A DNA stretch of 33,639 bases from an uncultured bacterium (GTDB taxonomy: Bacteria > Cyanobacteriota > Vampirovibrionia > Gastranaerophilales > Gastranaerophilaceae): positions 1-33,639 of the forward strand of contig CAOJDT010000015.1 in the NCBI GenBank assembly GCA_948433295.1, written 5' to 3'. Both the position numbers and the translations under genes were made by a program. A model generated the notes under the pieces. The model was given only the letters and a program-made list of their open reading frames with translations. It did not search any database and was not told the origin of the DNA. Positions 7,989-16,009 of the stretch are shown one piece after another (within the stretch, counting starts at the first letter, position 1; the number at the start of each line of letters is the position of its first letter).

Positions 7989-8242
7989 ATAATTTTATTT
8001 AACTAACAGGTTCTATTTTCTCACGAAAAAAATAAATATCAAGCATTTTTATGCTTAAACTTTTGAATTTAGCCAGTTTTTTAACCTAATAAAGTCCGTA
8101 TTCGTCCAGTTTGATTTTTGCATAATCAAGTCACTTCCGAGCGAAAAAACCCTATAAAATCAGGGAGTTAAATGGTAATAATCAAAATGGACGAAAAAAT
8201 ACAAACAACTATCGAACCGCCTGAAACGCAATCAGAGTGCAT

Positions 8243-8293
8243 AAAAAAGCACCCGAAGGTGCTAATTTTAAAAATGGCGGGAACGACGAGGCT
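8243..8293 (-). repeat. Duplicated tRNA-Asp 3' end with its own terminator
   Basis: Bases 8273-8293 repeat exactly the 21 bases at 8485-8505, which span the acceptor and CCA end of the intact tRNA-Asp. Reading on the minus strand, the fragment is followed by a hairpin AGCACC/GGTGCT (8248-8263) and a T-run, like the real tRNA. The 190 bases between the two copies carry no credible gene. They hold small palindromes such as GTTGC-GTA-GCAAC and CCGCAAAT...ATTTGCGG. This resembles an attachment-site duplication or a tRNA array that lost a member. Confidence 0.7.
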
Positions 8294-8455
8294 TGTCTTG
8301 GATTTGCTCCACGCTCACAGAGTTTCACCAAAGTTGCTACGCAACAGAAGGTTCAATCTGTTCGCTATCCGAATTTGTTCGCTTCGCTCACTCCATCCGT
8401 CCGCAAATCCGCCGAACTCGCTATTTGCGGTTCTCACCACTATCATTCAGCCATT

Positions 8456-8480
8456 AAAAAAGAACCCCTAAAGGGTTCTT
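8456..8480 (-). terminator. Terminator of tRNA-Asp
   Basis: AGAACCC (8461-8467) and GGGTTCT (8473-8479) form a hairpin. On the minus strand it is followed by a T-run, immediately downstream of the tRNA CCA end. Confidence 0.85.
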
Positions 8481-8486
8481 TCTTAA

Positions 8487-8564
8487 TGGCGGGAACGACG
8501 AGGCTCGAACTCGCGACCTCATGCGTGACAGGCATGCGCTCTAACCAAACTGAGCTACGCTCCC
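8487..8564 (-). tRNA. tRNA-Asp (anticodon GTC)
   Basis: A full cloverleaf can be drawn on the minus strand. The acceptor is GGGAGCG/CGTTCCC with one G-T pair. The D-arm is GCTCAGTTTGGTTAGAGC. The anticodon stem CATGC/GCATG closes the loop CTGTCAC with anticodon GTC, and the T-arm holds GTTCGAGCC. The CCA end is encoded (plus-strand TGG at 8487-8489). Confidence 0.95.
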
Positions 8565-8685
8565 ATAAATTCTTTTGTCATTGTCGAACTCTTCCGACAA
8601 GTTTTATTATAATATGCTGAATTTTTTTTTGCAAGAGTTTTTTTATAATATAGCAAAAAATTTTTTTACGCGTTTTAAAACTTAT

Positions 8686-9366
8686 ATGATTAATAATTTT
8701 AATAACAATTTTACTTTTACAGGAAAATCGCCGCTGACAAAAAATATTAAACTTGTAAAAAAAGCTTATATGGCTGAGTTTAGAGATGTTAAGAAACCGG
8801 CGTCATTCCATCAACTATCACCAAAAGAACAATTAGAAAAAGCTGAGGAAATTAAAGAGGCAAATATGCTTCTCAAAGTTATCAGAGAATTTAATAAAAT
8901 GTCTTTTGCTGAAGGCGGAAATTTTGAAGTATTCAGAAGATTAATCGGCATGATGAAAACTTTTAAAGTTGGTAATTGTGCAGAAATTGCAGAAACAGGA
9001 AAAACCATATGCCACATGAATGGAATCAAAAATAGCGATATTTTTACACTGCATGCCAAATCTAAAGATGGAAAAACAAGACCTCTTGACCACACAATTA
9101 TTGCATTCAAAGTTCCAAAATCAAAAAATAATATTACAACAAAAAATAATGAAACGTTATTTGAACCAACACCTGATACCAGAATCCTTGACCTGTACTT
9201 AGACGGAAAAATGATTAAAGTAAAAGATGCTAAAAAAGTATATTCATTATTCGGATTAAAAGTTTCAGAAAAATTATTATTCAGACCCGAAAGGACTTAT
9301 GAGCCAACAGTCGAAACAATTGAATTACTCAAAAAAGCATATCCCCAATTCGTTATAAAAAAATAA
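8686..9366 (+). CDS. Unrecognised protein with a possible Cys-His-Asp catalytic triad
   Basis: The protein has 226 residues from the ATG at 8686. Upstream in-frame starts (8575 TTG, 8614 ATG) fall in a tRNA flank or at a TATTATAAT promoter-like box and would add an F-rich stretch, so I do not favour them. The central part reads VGNCAEIAE, then PLDHTIIAF 38 residues after the cysteine, then TRILDLYLDG 33 residues later. This Cys, His, Asp order and the hydrophobic strands around the His and Asp resemble papain-like or transglutaminase-like enzymes, including deamidase toxins. No signal peptide is visible. The function is inference from this pattern alone. Confidence 0.6.
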   Translation: MINNFNNNFTFTGKSPLTKNIKLVKKAYMAEFRDVKKPASFHQLSPKEQLEKAEEIKEANMLLKVIREFNKMSFAEGGNFEVFRRLIGMMKTFKVGNCAEIAETGKTICHMNGIKNSDIFTLHAKSKDGKTRPLDHTIIAFKVPKSKNNITTKNNETLFEPTPDTRILDLYLDGKMIKVKDAKKVYSLFGLKVSEKLLFRPERTYEPTVETIELLKKAYPQFVIKK

Positions 9367-9373
9367 AATAATA

Positions 9374-9408
9374 AAAAAAGACCCGATTTTAGTCGGGTCT
9401 TTTTATTA
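9374..9408 (+). terminator. Intrinsic terminator between convergent genes
   Basis: AAAAGACCCGA pairs with TCGGGTCTTTT around a short loop, with A and T runs on both sides. It can serve both the gene at 8686-9366 and the convergent GH57 gene. Confidence 0.88.
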
Positions 9409-9418
9409 TTTGAATAAA

Positions 9419-11140
9419 TTATTGATATAAAGGTGCTAACTTTTTAGATTGTTGCGGAATCACACCCTCTTCAATAGATTGGTAGACTCTGTAATCAATC
9501 GTAGGGAAGCAATTATCAATACTTTCGATTTCACTGAGAACAGATTCATCAATATTGCCGCCTTCAATCATATCGCAGATTTTTTCGAATCTTTCAACAT
9601 GTTCTCTAAATCTGTCTGTTGCATAATCCTTAGCCTGCCATGTTGTGATAAGGAACGGCCAGTCAGAACTTTGGAGAAGCAAGTTTTCTCTTGCCATTTG
9701 ATTTAAAGCTCTTAACATAAGCTTATCTTCAGGAATTTCAACATGCTTATCAACAATAGCGTTTGCACGTTTTTCGCAAGCGTGAATAATAGGCCACATC
9801 CATTCTGTTAAATGGTTATTCCATACATAGAAGTGACCACCTTGTCCCCAGGAGCTTTCAGGAATTTGAATAGCTTCTGTCGGTCTGTGTTTTTCAAGGT
9901 ATTCACCCGCAGTCATTCTTTCGACTTCAGGAACATAAGCGCTGAATTTTTTGATAACCTGTTTAATAAATTCAACACCTTCAAACCACCAGTGTCCGAA
10001 CAATTCTGTATCGAATGATACCATTACCAAACCTTCTTTACCATTGTGTGATTTTTTGTAATCATTTAATAAATGATAGATTAAGTTTGTATAGTGATCA
10101 GAGTTTTCGCTGATTTTATTTAAAGCAAGCACGGGATCATAGAGCATTTTGTCACCCAAATCAGTATTTGAAGAAGTAATTCTCCAATAGTGCATGCCTG
10201 ATTTATCATCTTTTTTGTGGAATTCACGGAATACGCCGTCACCCGGATAACCGTCAGCGGCAGACCAAACCTGATAACCTGCTCTGTCATTTCTTCCCAT
10301 AACAGCAACCTGTGCATCAGGAAGCCAGTATGCAGAATATGTATCGTAACCAGTTGCAGGACGTTCAGGAAGCGGAATATACTCAATATTACCGTAAACG
10401 CCGATTACACGTCTGTTACCGATAGAATTTCCACCTTCAATAACGTGAGATTCAGTGAAGAAATATTCAATGTCGTTATTTTGAAGAGTAACTTCAATAG
10501 CAGGTCTCCAATGTTTTTGACCGTCTTTACCGACATATTCGTAACCTTGTCTGTAGGCACATTCAGGTAACCAACAACCTTTGGCTTTTTTACCGAAAAG
10601 TCTTTTTGTAGTATCCGAGCCTACTTTAAATTGAGCATTCAAGTTACTGTCAGTGGCAAGCAGCGGAGAGAACCCGTGAGTTGCGCCTGATGTAGTAATT
10701 TCAATACAGCCGAGGTCTTGATATTTTTTAAACTCTGCAATTAAATCCATTCCGTATTTATTTACAAAAGAATCTTTAATATGATTGAACCAATCAAAGT
10801 AATATTTTGCAAGATATTTCAAATGTTGAGAATGCGGAACTTTCGGATCAGGATATCTGTCCAAATCTTTAGAAACCTGTTTTATTCTCGAATCTAAATA
10901 TTCTACAAAACCATGCTTCAAATGTTCATCATTAAGCTGTTCGGCAAGAATAGGGGTAATACCGACGGTAAGCTTAGCTTTAATACCTTCTTCGTATAAT
11001 TCGGAAATAGCATTCAACAAAGGAATGTAAGTTTCCGCCATACATTCATAAAGGTTTTCTTCCCCGAAAGGCCACATGCCGGCTTTTCTATAATAAGGAA
11101 GGTGGCTGTGTAACATAAATACGAATTGTCCTACTGACAT
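9419..11140 (-). CDS. GH57-family 1,4-alpha-glucan branching enzyme
   Basis: GH57 branching enzymes introduce alpha-1,6 branches into glycogen-like glucan in the cytoplasm. The 573-residue protein starts MSVGQFVFMLHSHLPYYRKAG, with the HSHLPY motif of the family. The segment GCWLPECAY near residue 190 contains the predicted catalytic glutamate, and SFDTELFGHWW near residue 375 the catalytic aspartate. SWGQGGHFYVWNN and the C-terminal helical part (domain C) follow. I chose the ATG at 11138-11140 because GGAGG precedes it at 6 bases; an ATG four codons upstream overlaps that site. GH57 branching enzymes occur in cyanobacteria and related phyla. No other glycogen genes are in the window. Confidence 0.9.
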   Translation of the reverse strand: MSVGQFVFMLHSHLPYYRKAGMWPFGEENLYECMAETYIPLLNAISELYEEGIKAKLTVGITPILAEQLNDEHLKHGFVEYLDSRIKQVSKDLDRYPDPKVPHSQHLKYLAKYYFDWFNHIKDSFVNKYGMDLIAEFKKYQDLGCIEITTSGATHGFSPLLATDSNLNAQFKVGSDTTKRLFGKKAKGCWLPECAYRQGYEYVGKDGQKHWRPAIEVTLQNNDIEYFFTESHVIEGGNSIGNRRVIGVYGNIEYIPLPERPATGYDTYSAYWLPDAQVAVMGRNDRAGYQVWSAADGYPGDGVFREFHKKDDKSGMHYWRITSSNTDLGDKMLYDPVLALNKISENSDHYTNLIYHLLNDYKKSHNGKEGLVMVSFDTELFGHWWFEGVEFIKQVIKKFSAYVPEVERMTAGEYLEKHRPTEAIQIPESSWGQGGHFYVWNNHLTEWMWPIIHACEKRANAIVDKHVEIPEDKLMLRALNQMARENLLLQSSDWPFLITTWQAKDYATDRFREHVERFEKICDMIEGGNIDESVLSEIESIDNCFPTIDYRVYQSIEEGVIPQQSKKLAPLYQ

Positions 11141-11458
11141 TTGCGCCTCCATATCTCTCTTAACTTGAATTATTATATACTATAATCCAATTTGTTTATA
11201 ATAATATATAGCACAAACGGGTAGAAAATATAATCCTTGAGAACTAGTTCTTTTGAATAATGTTACAAAAGTTAAAATATAATTTGTATATTAATCGTAC
11301 ATAAAATATGTTATAGGAAAAATTTGTGGTGCAACAAGAACTCCAAACCCTGCATTATAACGTAAGGCTTGTGCAGCCCTACAACTATAAAATTACATTT
11401 TATGTATTTGGGTCTTATGCATATCCAAACCCATTTAAATTAACATTAAATTATGTTT

Positions 11459-11646
11459 CAGGGGCTATGCGCCCCTGTACCCGCACCAGTAATTCTTTCT
11501 TTTTGAGCCGGGCAAAAAGAAAGAATTCTGGACAAGAAAGAAAAACACGCTGACTAAATAGAGGCACTAAGCTCAACCTGAGATGTGTGAACTCGCTTCG
11601 CTCAGACAGCACACATCCTGTTATTGTTTTGTTAAGTGCCTCTAAA
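11459..11646. repeat. Gene-free stretch with a cluster of hairpins
   Basis: The 650 bases between the GH57 gene and rpsT hold no convincing gene. They carry several strong inverted repeats: CAGGGGC/GCCCCTG (11459-11477), a 15-bp perfect stem AATTCTTTCTTTTTG/CAAAAAGAAAGAATT (11491-11527), and a nested pair with outer arms TAGAGGCACT/AGTGCCTCTA (11559-11568 and 11635-11644) and inner arms GATGTGTG/CACACATC (11582-11617). A 75-codon ORF at 11326-11553 runs through these hairpins and is probably not translated. This looks like a dispersed non-coding repeat or small mobile remnant. Confidence 0.6.
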
Positions 11647-11724
11647 CAAATTCATTCAATATGCTTTATGTAATAGAATTTAACAAACCGGTTGCAAAAG
11701 AAGAATTTTTTGTTTAATATGTAT

Positions 11725-11763
11725 GTACTCACATCCTCGAGTACGGTGCCGTCATTAAGCACC
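11725..11763 (+). promoter_or_regulatory. Hairpin pair in the rpsT leader
   Basis: GTACTC/GAGTAC (11725-11744) is followed at once by GGTGC/GCACC (11745-11763), 27 bases before the rpsT start. Many bacteria control r-protein genes through structured leaders, so this could be an S20 feedback site. That role is inferred from position only. Confidence 0.4.
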
Positions 11764-11790
11764 ACAAAACTTAGTAAAGGAAAATAAAAA

Positions 11791-12060
11791 ATGGCAAATA
11801 TTAAATCTGCTAAAAAAAGAGTTCTTATTGCTGAACAAAACAGAATCAGAAATGTAGCTTTCAAAACATCAATCAAAACTGCTTTGAAAAAAACTTTGGA
11901 ACTCGCTAAAGGCGAAGACCAAGAAGCTTTAAATGCTGCACTTTCTAAAGCATACCAATTATGCGACAAAGCTGTTTCAAAAGGTATTCTTCACAAAAAT
12001 ACCGCAGCAAGAAAGAAATCAAGATTAACTTTGGCTGTAAAAAAATTACAAGCTAAATAG
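11791..12060 (+). CDS. rpsT: 30S ribosomal protein S20
   Basis: S20 is a primary 16S rRNA-binding protein of the small subunit. At 89 residues it is typical: it starts MANIKSAKKRVLIAEQNR, is Lys/Ala-rich and helical throughout, and ends with the HKNTAARKKSRLTLAVKKL segment. AAAGGA lies just upstream of the ATG. The gene is monocistronic, with a terminator directly after it. Confidence 0.97.
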   Translation: MANIKSAKKRVLIAEQNRIRNVAFKTSIKTALKKTLELAKGEDQEALNAALSKAYQLCDKAVSKGILHKNTAARKKSRLTLAVKKLQAK

Positions 12061-12076
12061 TTAAATCAAAGAAATC

Positions 12077-12110
12077 AAAAAGCCTCCGTTTATTACGGGG
12101 GCTTTTATTT
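12077..12110 (+). terminator. rpsT terminator
   Basis: AAAAGCCTCCGT pairs with ACGGGGGCTTTT around a short loop, followed by TATTTT. Confidence 0.9.
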
Positions 12111-12210
12111 TATAAACGGGTTAAATTTATGTAAAGAAAGTGGTATTTATTTATTTAGTGAGTATAATTATAGTATTAAGTACACGAATTATATACAGGA
12201 AATAATAAAT

Positions 12211-13005
12211 ATGATACAAACTCCGGAGAGAAAACAAATTAAAAATATCGATTTTAATATCGATTTGGCACAAAGTTTCGGTATATACAAAAACAACTCT
12301 GAATACTCGCTTCTTGACTATGCAAGTTCGGTAAATATCAGTTGCGGTTTTCATGCAGGCGATCCTATGACTATCAAAAATGCTTTAATAAAAGCAAAAG
12401 AAAAAAATGTAGTAGTAGGCGCGCATATCGGATTTGATGACATTCAAGGATTCGGTTACCGTCCGATGCAGCTTTCGGAAGACGAACTTGAAGCACTTGT
12501 AATTTATCAGGTTGGCGCATTGATGTCGTTCGCAAAAACGTTCAATATGGAAATCGAACATGTACGCCCTCACGGAGCAATGTACAGACAGGCTGCCGAA
12601 GATTTCGGATTTGCGAAAACGATTGCACGTGCTATTCAAAAGTGTTCACAATGGCTTGTATACTATGGGGCTGCGGGAGATATCACCGCGAATGTCGGTG
12701 AAGAATTGAATCTTCCCGTTGCTCACGAAGTTCATCTTGAGAAAAACTATAACTCAGACGGCACAATAGATTTTGACAGAAAAGATATCGAAAACATATT
12801 CTTTTCAATTAACAGATTAAAAAGCCTTCTTGCAACCTCTCAAATTGAGAATGTTTCAGGCGGCAAAACTTGTGTAATCGCAGACACAATACACTTCTCA
12901 AATAAAATCGCAAATGCGAAAGACTTAATTAAACAATCAAAAGAATTAATAACCCCTGTACCTGTAAATTATAAAAATGCGTGTTTATCAGGATGGGTTG
13001 AATAG
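12211..13005 (+). CDS. pxpA: LamB/YcsF family protein, 5-oxoprolinase subunit A-like
   Basis: PxpA with PxpB and PxpC hydrolyses 5-oxoproline to glutamate. The 264-residue protein has the family markers in order: DLAQSFG near residue 19, SVNISCGFHAGDPMTIKNA near residue 48, VVGAHIGFDDIQGFGYRPM near residue 70, VIYQVGALMSFAK and HVRPHGAMYRQAAEDF. It deviates from canonical members (DLNCDLGE and GAHPGYPD there; DFNIDLAQ and GAHIGFDD here), and the usual REGFADR stretch after the central part is replaced. No pxpB or pxpC is nearby. The assignment is therefore sure at family level and uncertain for substrate. AGGAAA precedes the ATG, and a TATAAT lies at 12163-12168. Confidence 0.82.
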   Translation: MIQTPERKQIKNIDFNIDLAQSFGIYKNNSEYSLLDYASSVNISCGFHAGDPMTIKNALIKAKEKNVVVGAHIGFDDIQGFGYRPMQLSEDELEALVIYQVGALMSFAKTFNMEIEHVRPHGAMYRQAAEDFGFAKTIARAIQKCSQWLVYYGAAGDITANVGEELNLPVAHEVHLEKNYNSDGTIDFDRKDIENIFFSINRLKSLLATSQIENVSGGKTCVIADTIHFSNKIANAKDLIKQSKELITPVPVNYKNACLSGWVE

Positions 13006-13008
13006 GTG

Positions 13009-14367
13009 ATGATGATGAAAAATTTCAAAAACAGTATGAAAATACCTAAAGATGCAGGATGGCTTGTCCCTGGACTTCAGGTAAAACGTTGGTTTGCACT
13101 TATATTTATCGGCGCGGTAATGATGGCGTTGGGTTTTTTAATCCTCTGTGATATAAAACCTGTTTTCTATACTATGGAATTTATCAGAAAAGTTGCCAGT
13201 AAAAGTTCAACGGAATGGCTTGCATTTACCGTTATAATGTTTGGCGCAGCAATCTTTTTTAAAGGATGGCAAAAAACAAACCTCTCCATTTTGGACTTAA
13301 ATAACGGACGAGAAAAAGAAACCATTCTTGAAGCATTATACAGAAGAAGAAAACTTAACCGCGGACCTAAAATTGTAGCAATCGGAGGCGGAACAGGATT
13401 ATCAATGCTTTTAAAAGGCATAAAAAATATTACAAATAACATCACAGCAGTTGTAACAGTAGGCGATGACGGCGGCTCATCAGGAAGACTCCGCGAAGAT
13501 ATGGGAATTCTTCCTCCGGGCGACATTCGTAACTGTATTGCTGCGCTAGCTGATGACGAAGATTTAATCACAAAACTCTTCCAGTACAGATTCAAATCCG
13601 GTGAAGGCTTGGAAGGTCACAGCTTCGGAAACCTTTTTCTGACAGCTCTTTGCGCAATTACAGGAGACATGGTTCGCGCAGTAAAAGAATCTTCAAACGT
13701 ACTTTCAATCAGAGGCAGAGTTTTACCGTCCACACTCGACGACATGAAACTTGTTGCAGAAATGGAAGACGGTCGAATTATCCACGGAGAATCAAATATC
13801 CCTGAAGCTCACGGAAAAATCAAAAGATTATATACAGACCCGATTCGTTGCCAGGCTCTTGAAGATGTAATCACTGCAATCAAAGAGGCTGATTTTATCA
13901 TATTAGGACCCGGAAGCTTGTATACGAGCGTAATTCCAAACCTTTTAATCGAAGAAATCGCAAAATGCGTATCGGAATCAACAGCAAAAAAAATATATGT
14001 ATGTAATATTATGACACAACCTGGCGAAACCGATAACTACACGGTTTCAGACCACGTAAGCGCTCTTATGAGACATGCAAACAGCAGAACACTTATCGAC
14101 GCAGTATTGGTAAACGACTTTATCCCAGCAAACCTTGCAAATAAATATCAACTTGCAGGTTCATATCCCGTTAAAGTTGACGTCGAAAATATAAGAAAAC
14201 TCGGCATTCAAATTTTCTCAAGAAAATTAATAGAAGACAGTAAAGAAGGACTTGTCCGCCACAGTTCAAACCGTGTTGCGCGTGCACTTTATTACTGGTA
14301 CAAAAGAGAACACAAAAACGAAAAATCACAACAACGTTCTCATAAAGAATTAAGTATAAAAGGCTGA
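13009..14367 (+). CDS. yvcK: Gluconeogenesis factor, YvcK/CofD-like, membrane-anchored
   Basis: YvcK-family proteins bind UDP-sugars and link carbon metabolism to cell wall synthesis; they share the CofD fold. The sequence shows KIVAIGGGTGLSMLL near residue 120, TVGDDGGSSGRLR, ILPPGDIRNC, EGHSFGNLFLTAL and GPGSLYTSVIPN. About 110 residues precede this domain and carry two hydrophobic segments (near residues 24-45 and 61-81), so the protein is probably anchored at the membrane. Such extended forms occur in cyanobacteria and some other phyla, while the Bacillus protein is shorter and soluble. The start is ambiguous: GTG 13006 and ATG 13009, 13012 and 13015 are consecutive codons. It follows pxpA within a few bases and is followed by panB after 2 bases. 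Confidence 0.93.
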   Translation: MMMKNFKNSMKIPKDAGWLVPGLQVKRWFALIFIGAVMMALGFLILCDIKPVFYTMEFIRKVASKSSTEWLAFTVIMFGAAIFFKGWQKTNLSILDLNNGREKETILEALYRRRKLNRGPKIVAIGGGTGLSMLLKGIKNITNNITAVVTVGDDGGSSGRLREDMGILPPGDIRNCIAALADDEDLITKLFQYRFKSGEGLEGHSFGNLFLTALCAITGDMVRAVKESSNVLSIRGRVLPSTLDDMKLVAEMEDGRIIHGESNIPEAHGKIKRLYTDPIRCQALEDVITAIKEADFIILGPGSLYTSVIPNLLIEEIAKCVSESTAKKIYVCNIMTQPGETDNYTVSDHVSALMRHANSRTLIDAVLVNDFIPANLANKYQLAGSYPVKVDVENIRKLGIQIFSRKLIEDSKEGLVRHSSNRVARALYYWYKREHKNEKSQQRSHKELSIKG

Positions 14368-14369
14368 TT

Positions 14370-15164
14370 ATGGCTATTACAGTAAATACAATACAAAAAT
14401 ATAAAAACAATAACGAAAAATTTTCCGTCTTAACGGCTTATGACTACTCAACCGCAAAATATATCGACGAAGCCGGGATTGACATCATTCTAATCGGAGA
14501 CAGCCTTGCAATGACAGCGCTCGGCTACGAAACAACCCACGCCATAGGTATTGATGAAATGAAAATTTTCACAAAAGCAGTGGCAAAAGGCGTAAAAAAT
14601 GCACTTGTAGTAACGGATATGCCATTTATGAGTTATCATACGGACATCTCTACAGCAATAAAAAATTGCGGAGAAATGATAAAAAATGGAGCAAATGCCG
14701 TTAAAATAGAAGGTTTCAGCGAATATATTCTTGAAGCAGTAAAGCGCCTGACTCAATCAGGAATTCCCGTAATGGGACACCTTGGTTTTACACCACAATT
14801 TCTGAACACACTTGGCGGTTATAAAATTCAAGGAAAAACACACGACGCTGCGGAAGAAATTCTAAAACAAGCTAAAGAACTCGAAAAAGCAGGAGCATTT
14901 TCAATAGTATTGGAAATGGTTCCGCAAGAAAGCGCAAAATATATTACAGAAAACCTGACCATCCCGACAATTTCATGTGGAGCGGGAAGATACTGCGACG
15001 CACAAGTTCTTGTATGCGACGATGTATTCGGAAAATTCTCAGACTTTACCCCGAAATTTGCAAGAAAATACGGTGATATGAAATCATTAATTTTTGAATG
15101 CGCAAAAAAATACAACGACGACGTCAAAAGCGGAAAATTTCCATCTGACGCCGAAGTTTTTTAG
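14370..15164 (+). CDS. panB: 3-methyl-2-oxobutanoate hydroxymethyltransferase
   Basis: PanB makes ketopantoate from 2-oxoisovalerate and methylene-THF, the first step to pantothenate. The 264-residue protein is of family length. It has LTAYDYSTAKYIDEAG, IGDSLAMTALGYETT (the metal-binding aspartate region), VVTDMPFMSY, NGANAVKIEG, PVMGHLGFTPQ with the family histidine, and ISCGAGRYCDAQVLVCDD. The start lies 2 bases after the yvcK stop. panC is not directly downstream because pilin 1 lies between them in the opposite direction. Confidence 0.97.
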   Translation: MAITVNTIQKYKNNNEKFSVLTAYDYSTAKYIDEAGIDIILIGDSLAMTALGYETTHAIGIDEMKIFTKAVAKGVKNALVVTDMPFMSYHTDISTAIKNCGEMIKNGANAVKIEGFSEYILEAVKRLTQSGIPVMGHLGFTPQFLNTLGGYKIQGKTHDAAEEILKQAKELEKAGAFSIVLEMVPQESAKYITENLTIPTISCGAGRYCDAQVLVCDDVFGKFSDFTPKFARKYGDMKSLIFECAKKYNDDVKSGKFPSDAEVF

Positions 15165-15186
15165 AACATTTTAAACTGTATTTGTT

Positions 15187-15876
15187 TTATTTATTAAGAT
15201 ACTTCATATCACCATGCTGAAGAATATAAGCTGCACAGCCCCAACCAGTGGAATTAAGCTTACAATTATCTCCTCTTGAGGGCACAATACTGTTTTTTAG
15301 AACCAAAAAAACAAAAGTATCTTTTCCGACTGCATTAGGAGGCTTCTTACCGTTTACATCAAACCATATTATTCCACAGGTATTTGGATAACCTCCGTCA
15401 CTAATATTACATTTTCCGCTACCTGAATCCCTCGTCCAAAGATAAGAACCATCAGCCAGAATCATTTTGTAATATCGTTTACTTACACCATAATTTCCCC
15501 AATCTGAACCATCCAGTAGTTTGTAGTTAACTGATGCAATGCAATTATTTTCACTGGCGCAATCTTTTGAAATTTTAAGATAAGGTTTTAAATAATTAGC
15601 AAGAAGAGAATCTTGCATATCCCCATTTTCGTCAAGTTCTGCATTTAAATTCCACTCATCAACATATCCGTTATCCTTAATCGCCATTAAAAGCGCCTGA
15701 TTCATTACTGAATAGAACTTTTTAACTTTTGTTATTGTAACACGTTCTTCATTCTTATGTATAAGTGTCGGCATTGTCATCGCAGCAACAATTCCGATTA
15801 TGCCTAATGTAATTAATACCTCGGCAAGAGTGAAAGCTAAGCTATAAGCGAGCTTGCCCCCCCCCCCGTTTTTCAA
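15187..15876 (-). CDS. Type IV prepilin-like protein with a poly-G tract near the start (pilin 1)
   Basis: The prepilin N-terminus FTLAEVLITLGIIG-IVAAM is clear, with the conserved Glu at +5 and a 20-residue hydrophobic helix. The residue before the cleavage site is Ala, not the usual Gly. The rest is a globular domain with several cysteines, ending WGCAAYILQHGDMKYLNK. The readable frame begins at a TTG with a weak ribosome site and runs through 11 G (plus-strand C 15857-15867), giving a 14-residue leader. A GTG at 15893-15895, with GGGGG upstream, would be in frame only with 10 or 13 G. A promoter with TTGAAT and TACAAT 17 bases apart lies upstream. The export role is inferred from the family. 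Confidence 0.85.
   Translation of the reverse strand: MKNGGGGKLAYSLAFTLAEVLITLGIIGIVAAMTMPTLIHKNEERVTITKVKKFYSVMNQALLMAIKDNGYVDEWNLNAELDENGDMQDSLLANYLKPYLKISKDCASENNCIASVNYKLLDGSDWGNYGVSKRYYKMILADGSYLWTRDSGSGKCNISDGGYPNTCGIIWFDVNGKKPPNAVGKDTFVFLVLKNSIVPSRGDNCKLNSTGWGCAAYILQHGDMKYLNK
15857..15867 (-). repeat. Poly-G tract (11 G) in pilin 1
   Basis: Eleven consecutive G on the coding strand. With 10 or 13 G, the GTG start at 15893-15895 is in frame with the pilin; with 11 it ends at a TAG shortly after the tract. Confidence 0.9.
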
Positions 15877-15925
15877 GTATAGCCTGCGTTTTCACCGTTT
15901 TACCCCCATTTCTTTCCTAATGTTT

Positions 15926-15954
15926 ATTGTACACTATTTTTCTATAAAATTCAA
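15926..15954 (-). promoter_or_regulatory. Sigma-70-type promoter for pilin 1
   Basis: Read on the minus strand: -35 TTGAAT (15949-15954), a 17-base spacer, and -10 TACAAT (15926-15931). Transcription would start about 25 bases before the GTG at 15893-15895. Confidence 0.65.
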
Positions 15955-16009
15955 GTGTTTATTCTCAAATACTTTTATGCTAACATCATAATTAAGGGAG
16001 ATGAGAGTT

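Noticed and set aside
8172-8620. Two overlapping frames of about 100 and 127 codons
   Set aside because: They run across the duplicated tRNA end, its terminator, palindromes and the tRNA-Asp gene itself on the opposite strand.
11326-11553. 75-codon frame ending SFFLSRAKRKNSGQERKTR
   Set aside because: It reads through two strong hairpins and has no ribosome site; the codons come from the inverted repeat and not from a protein-like sequence.
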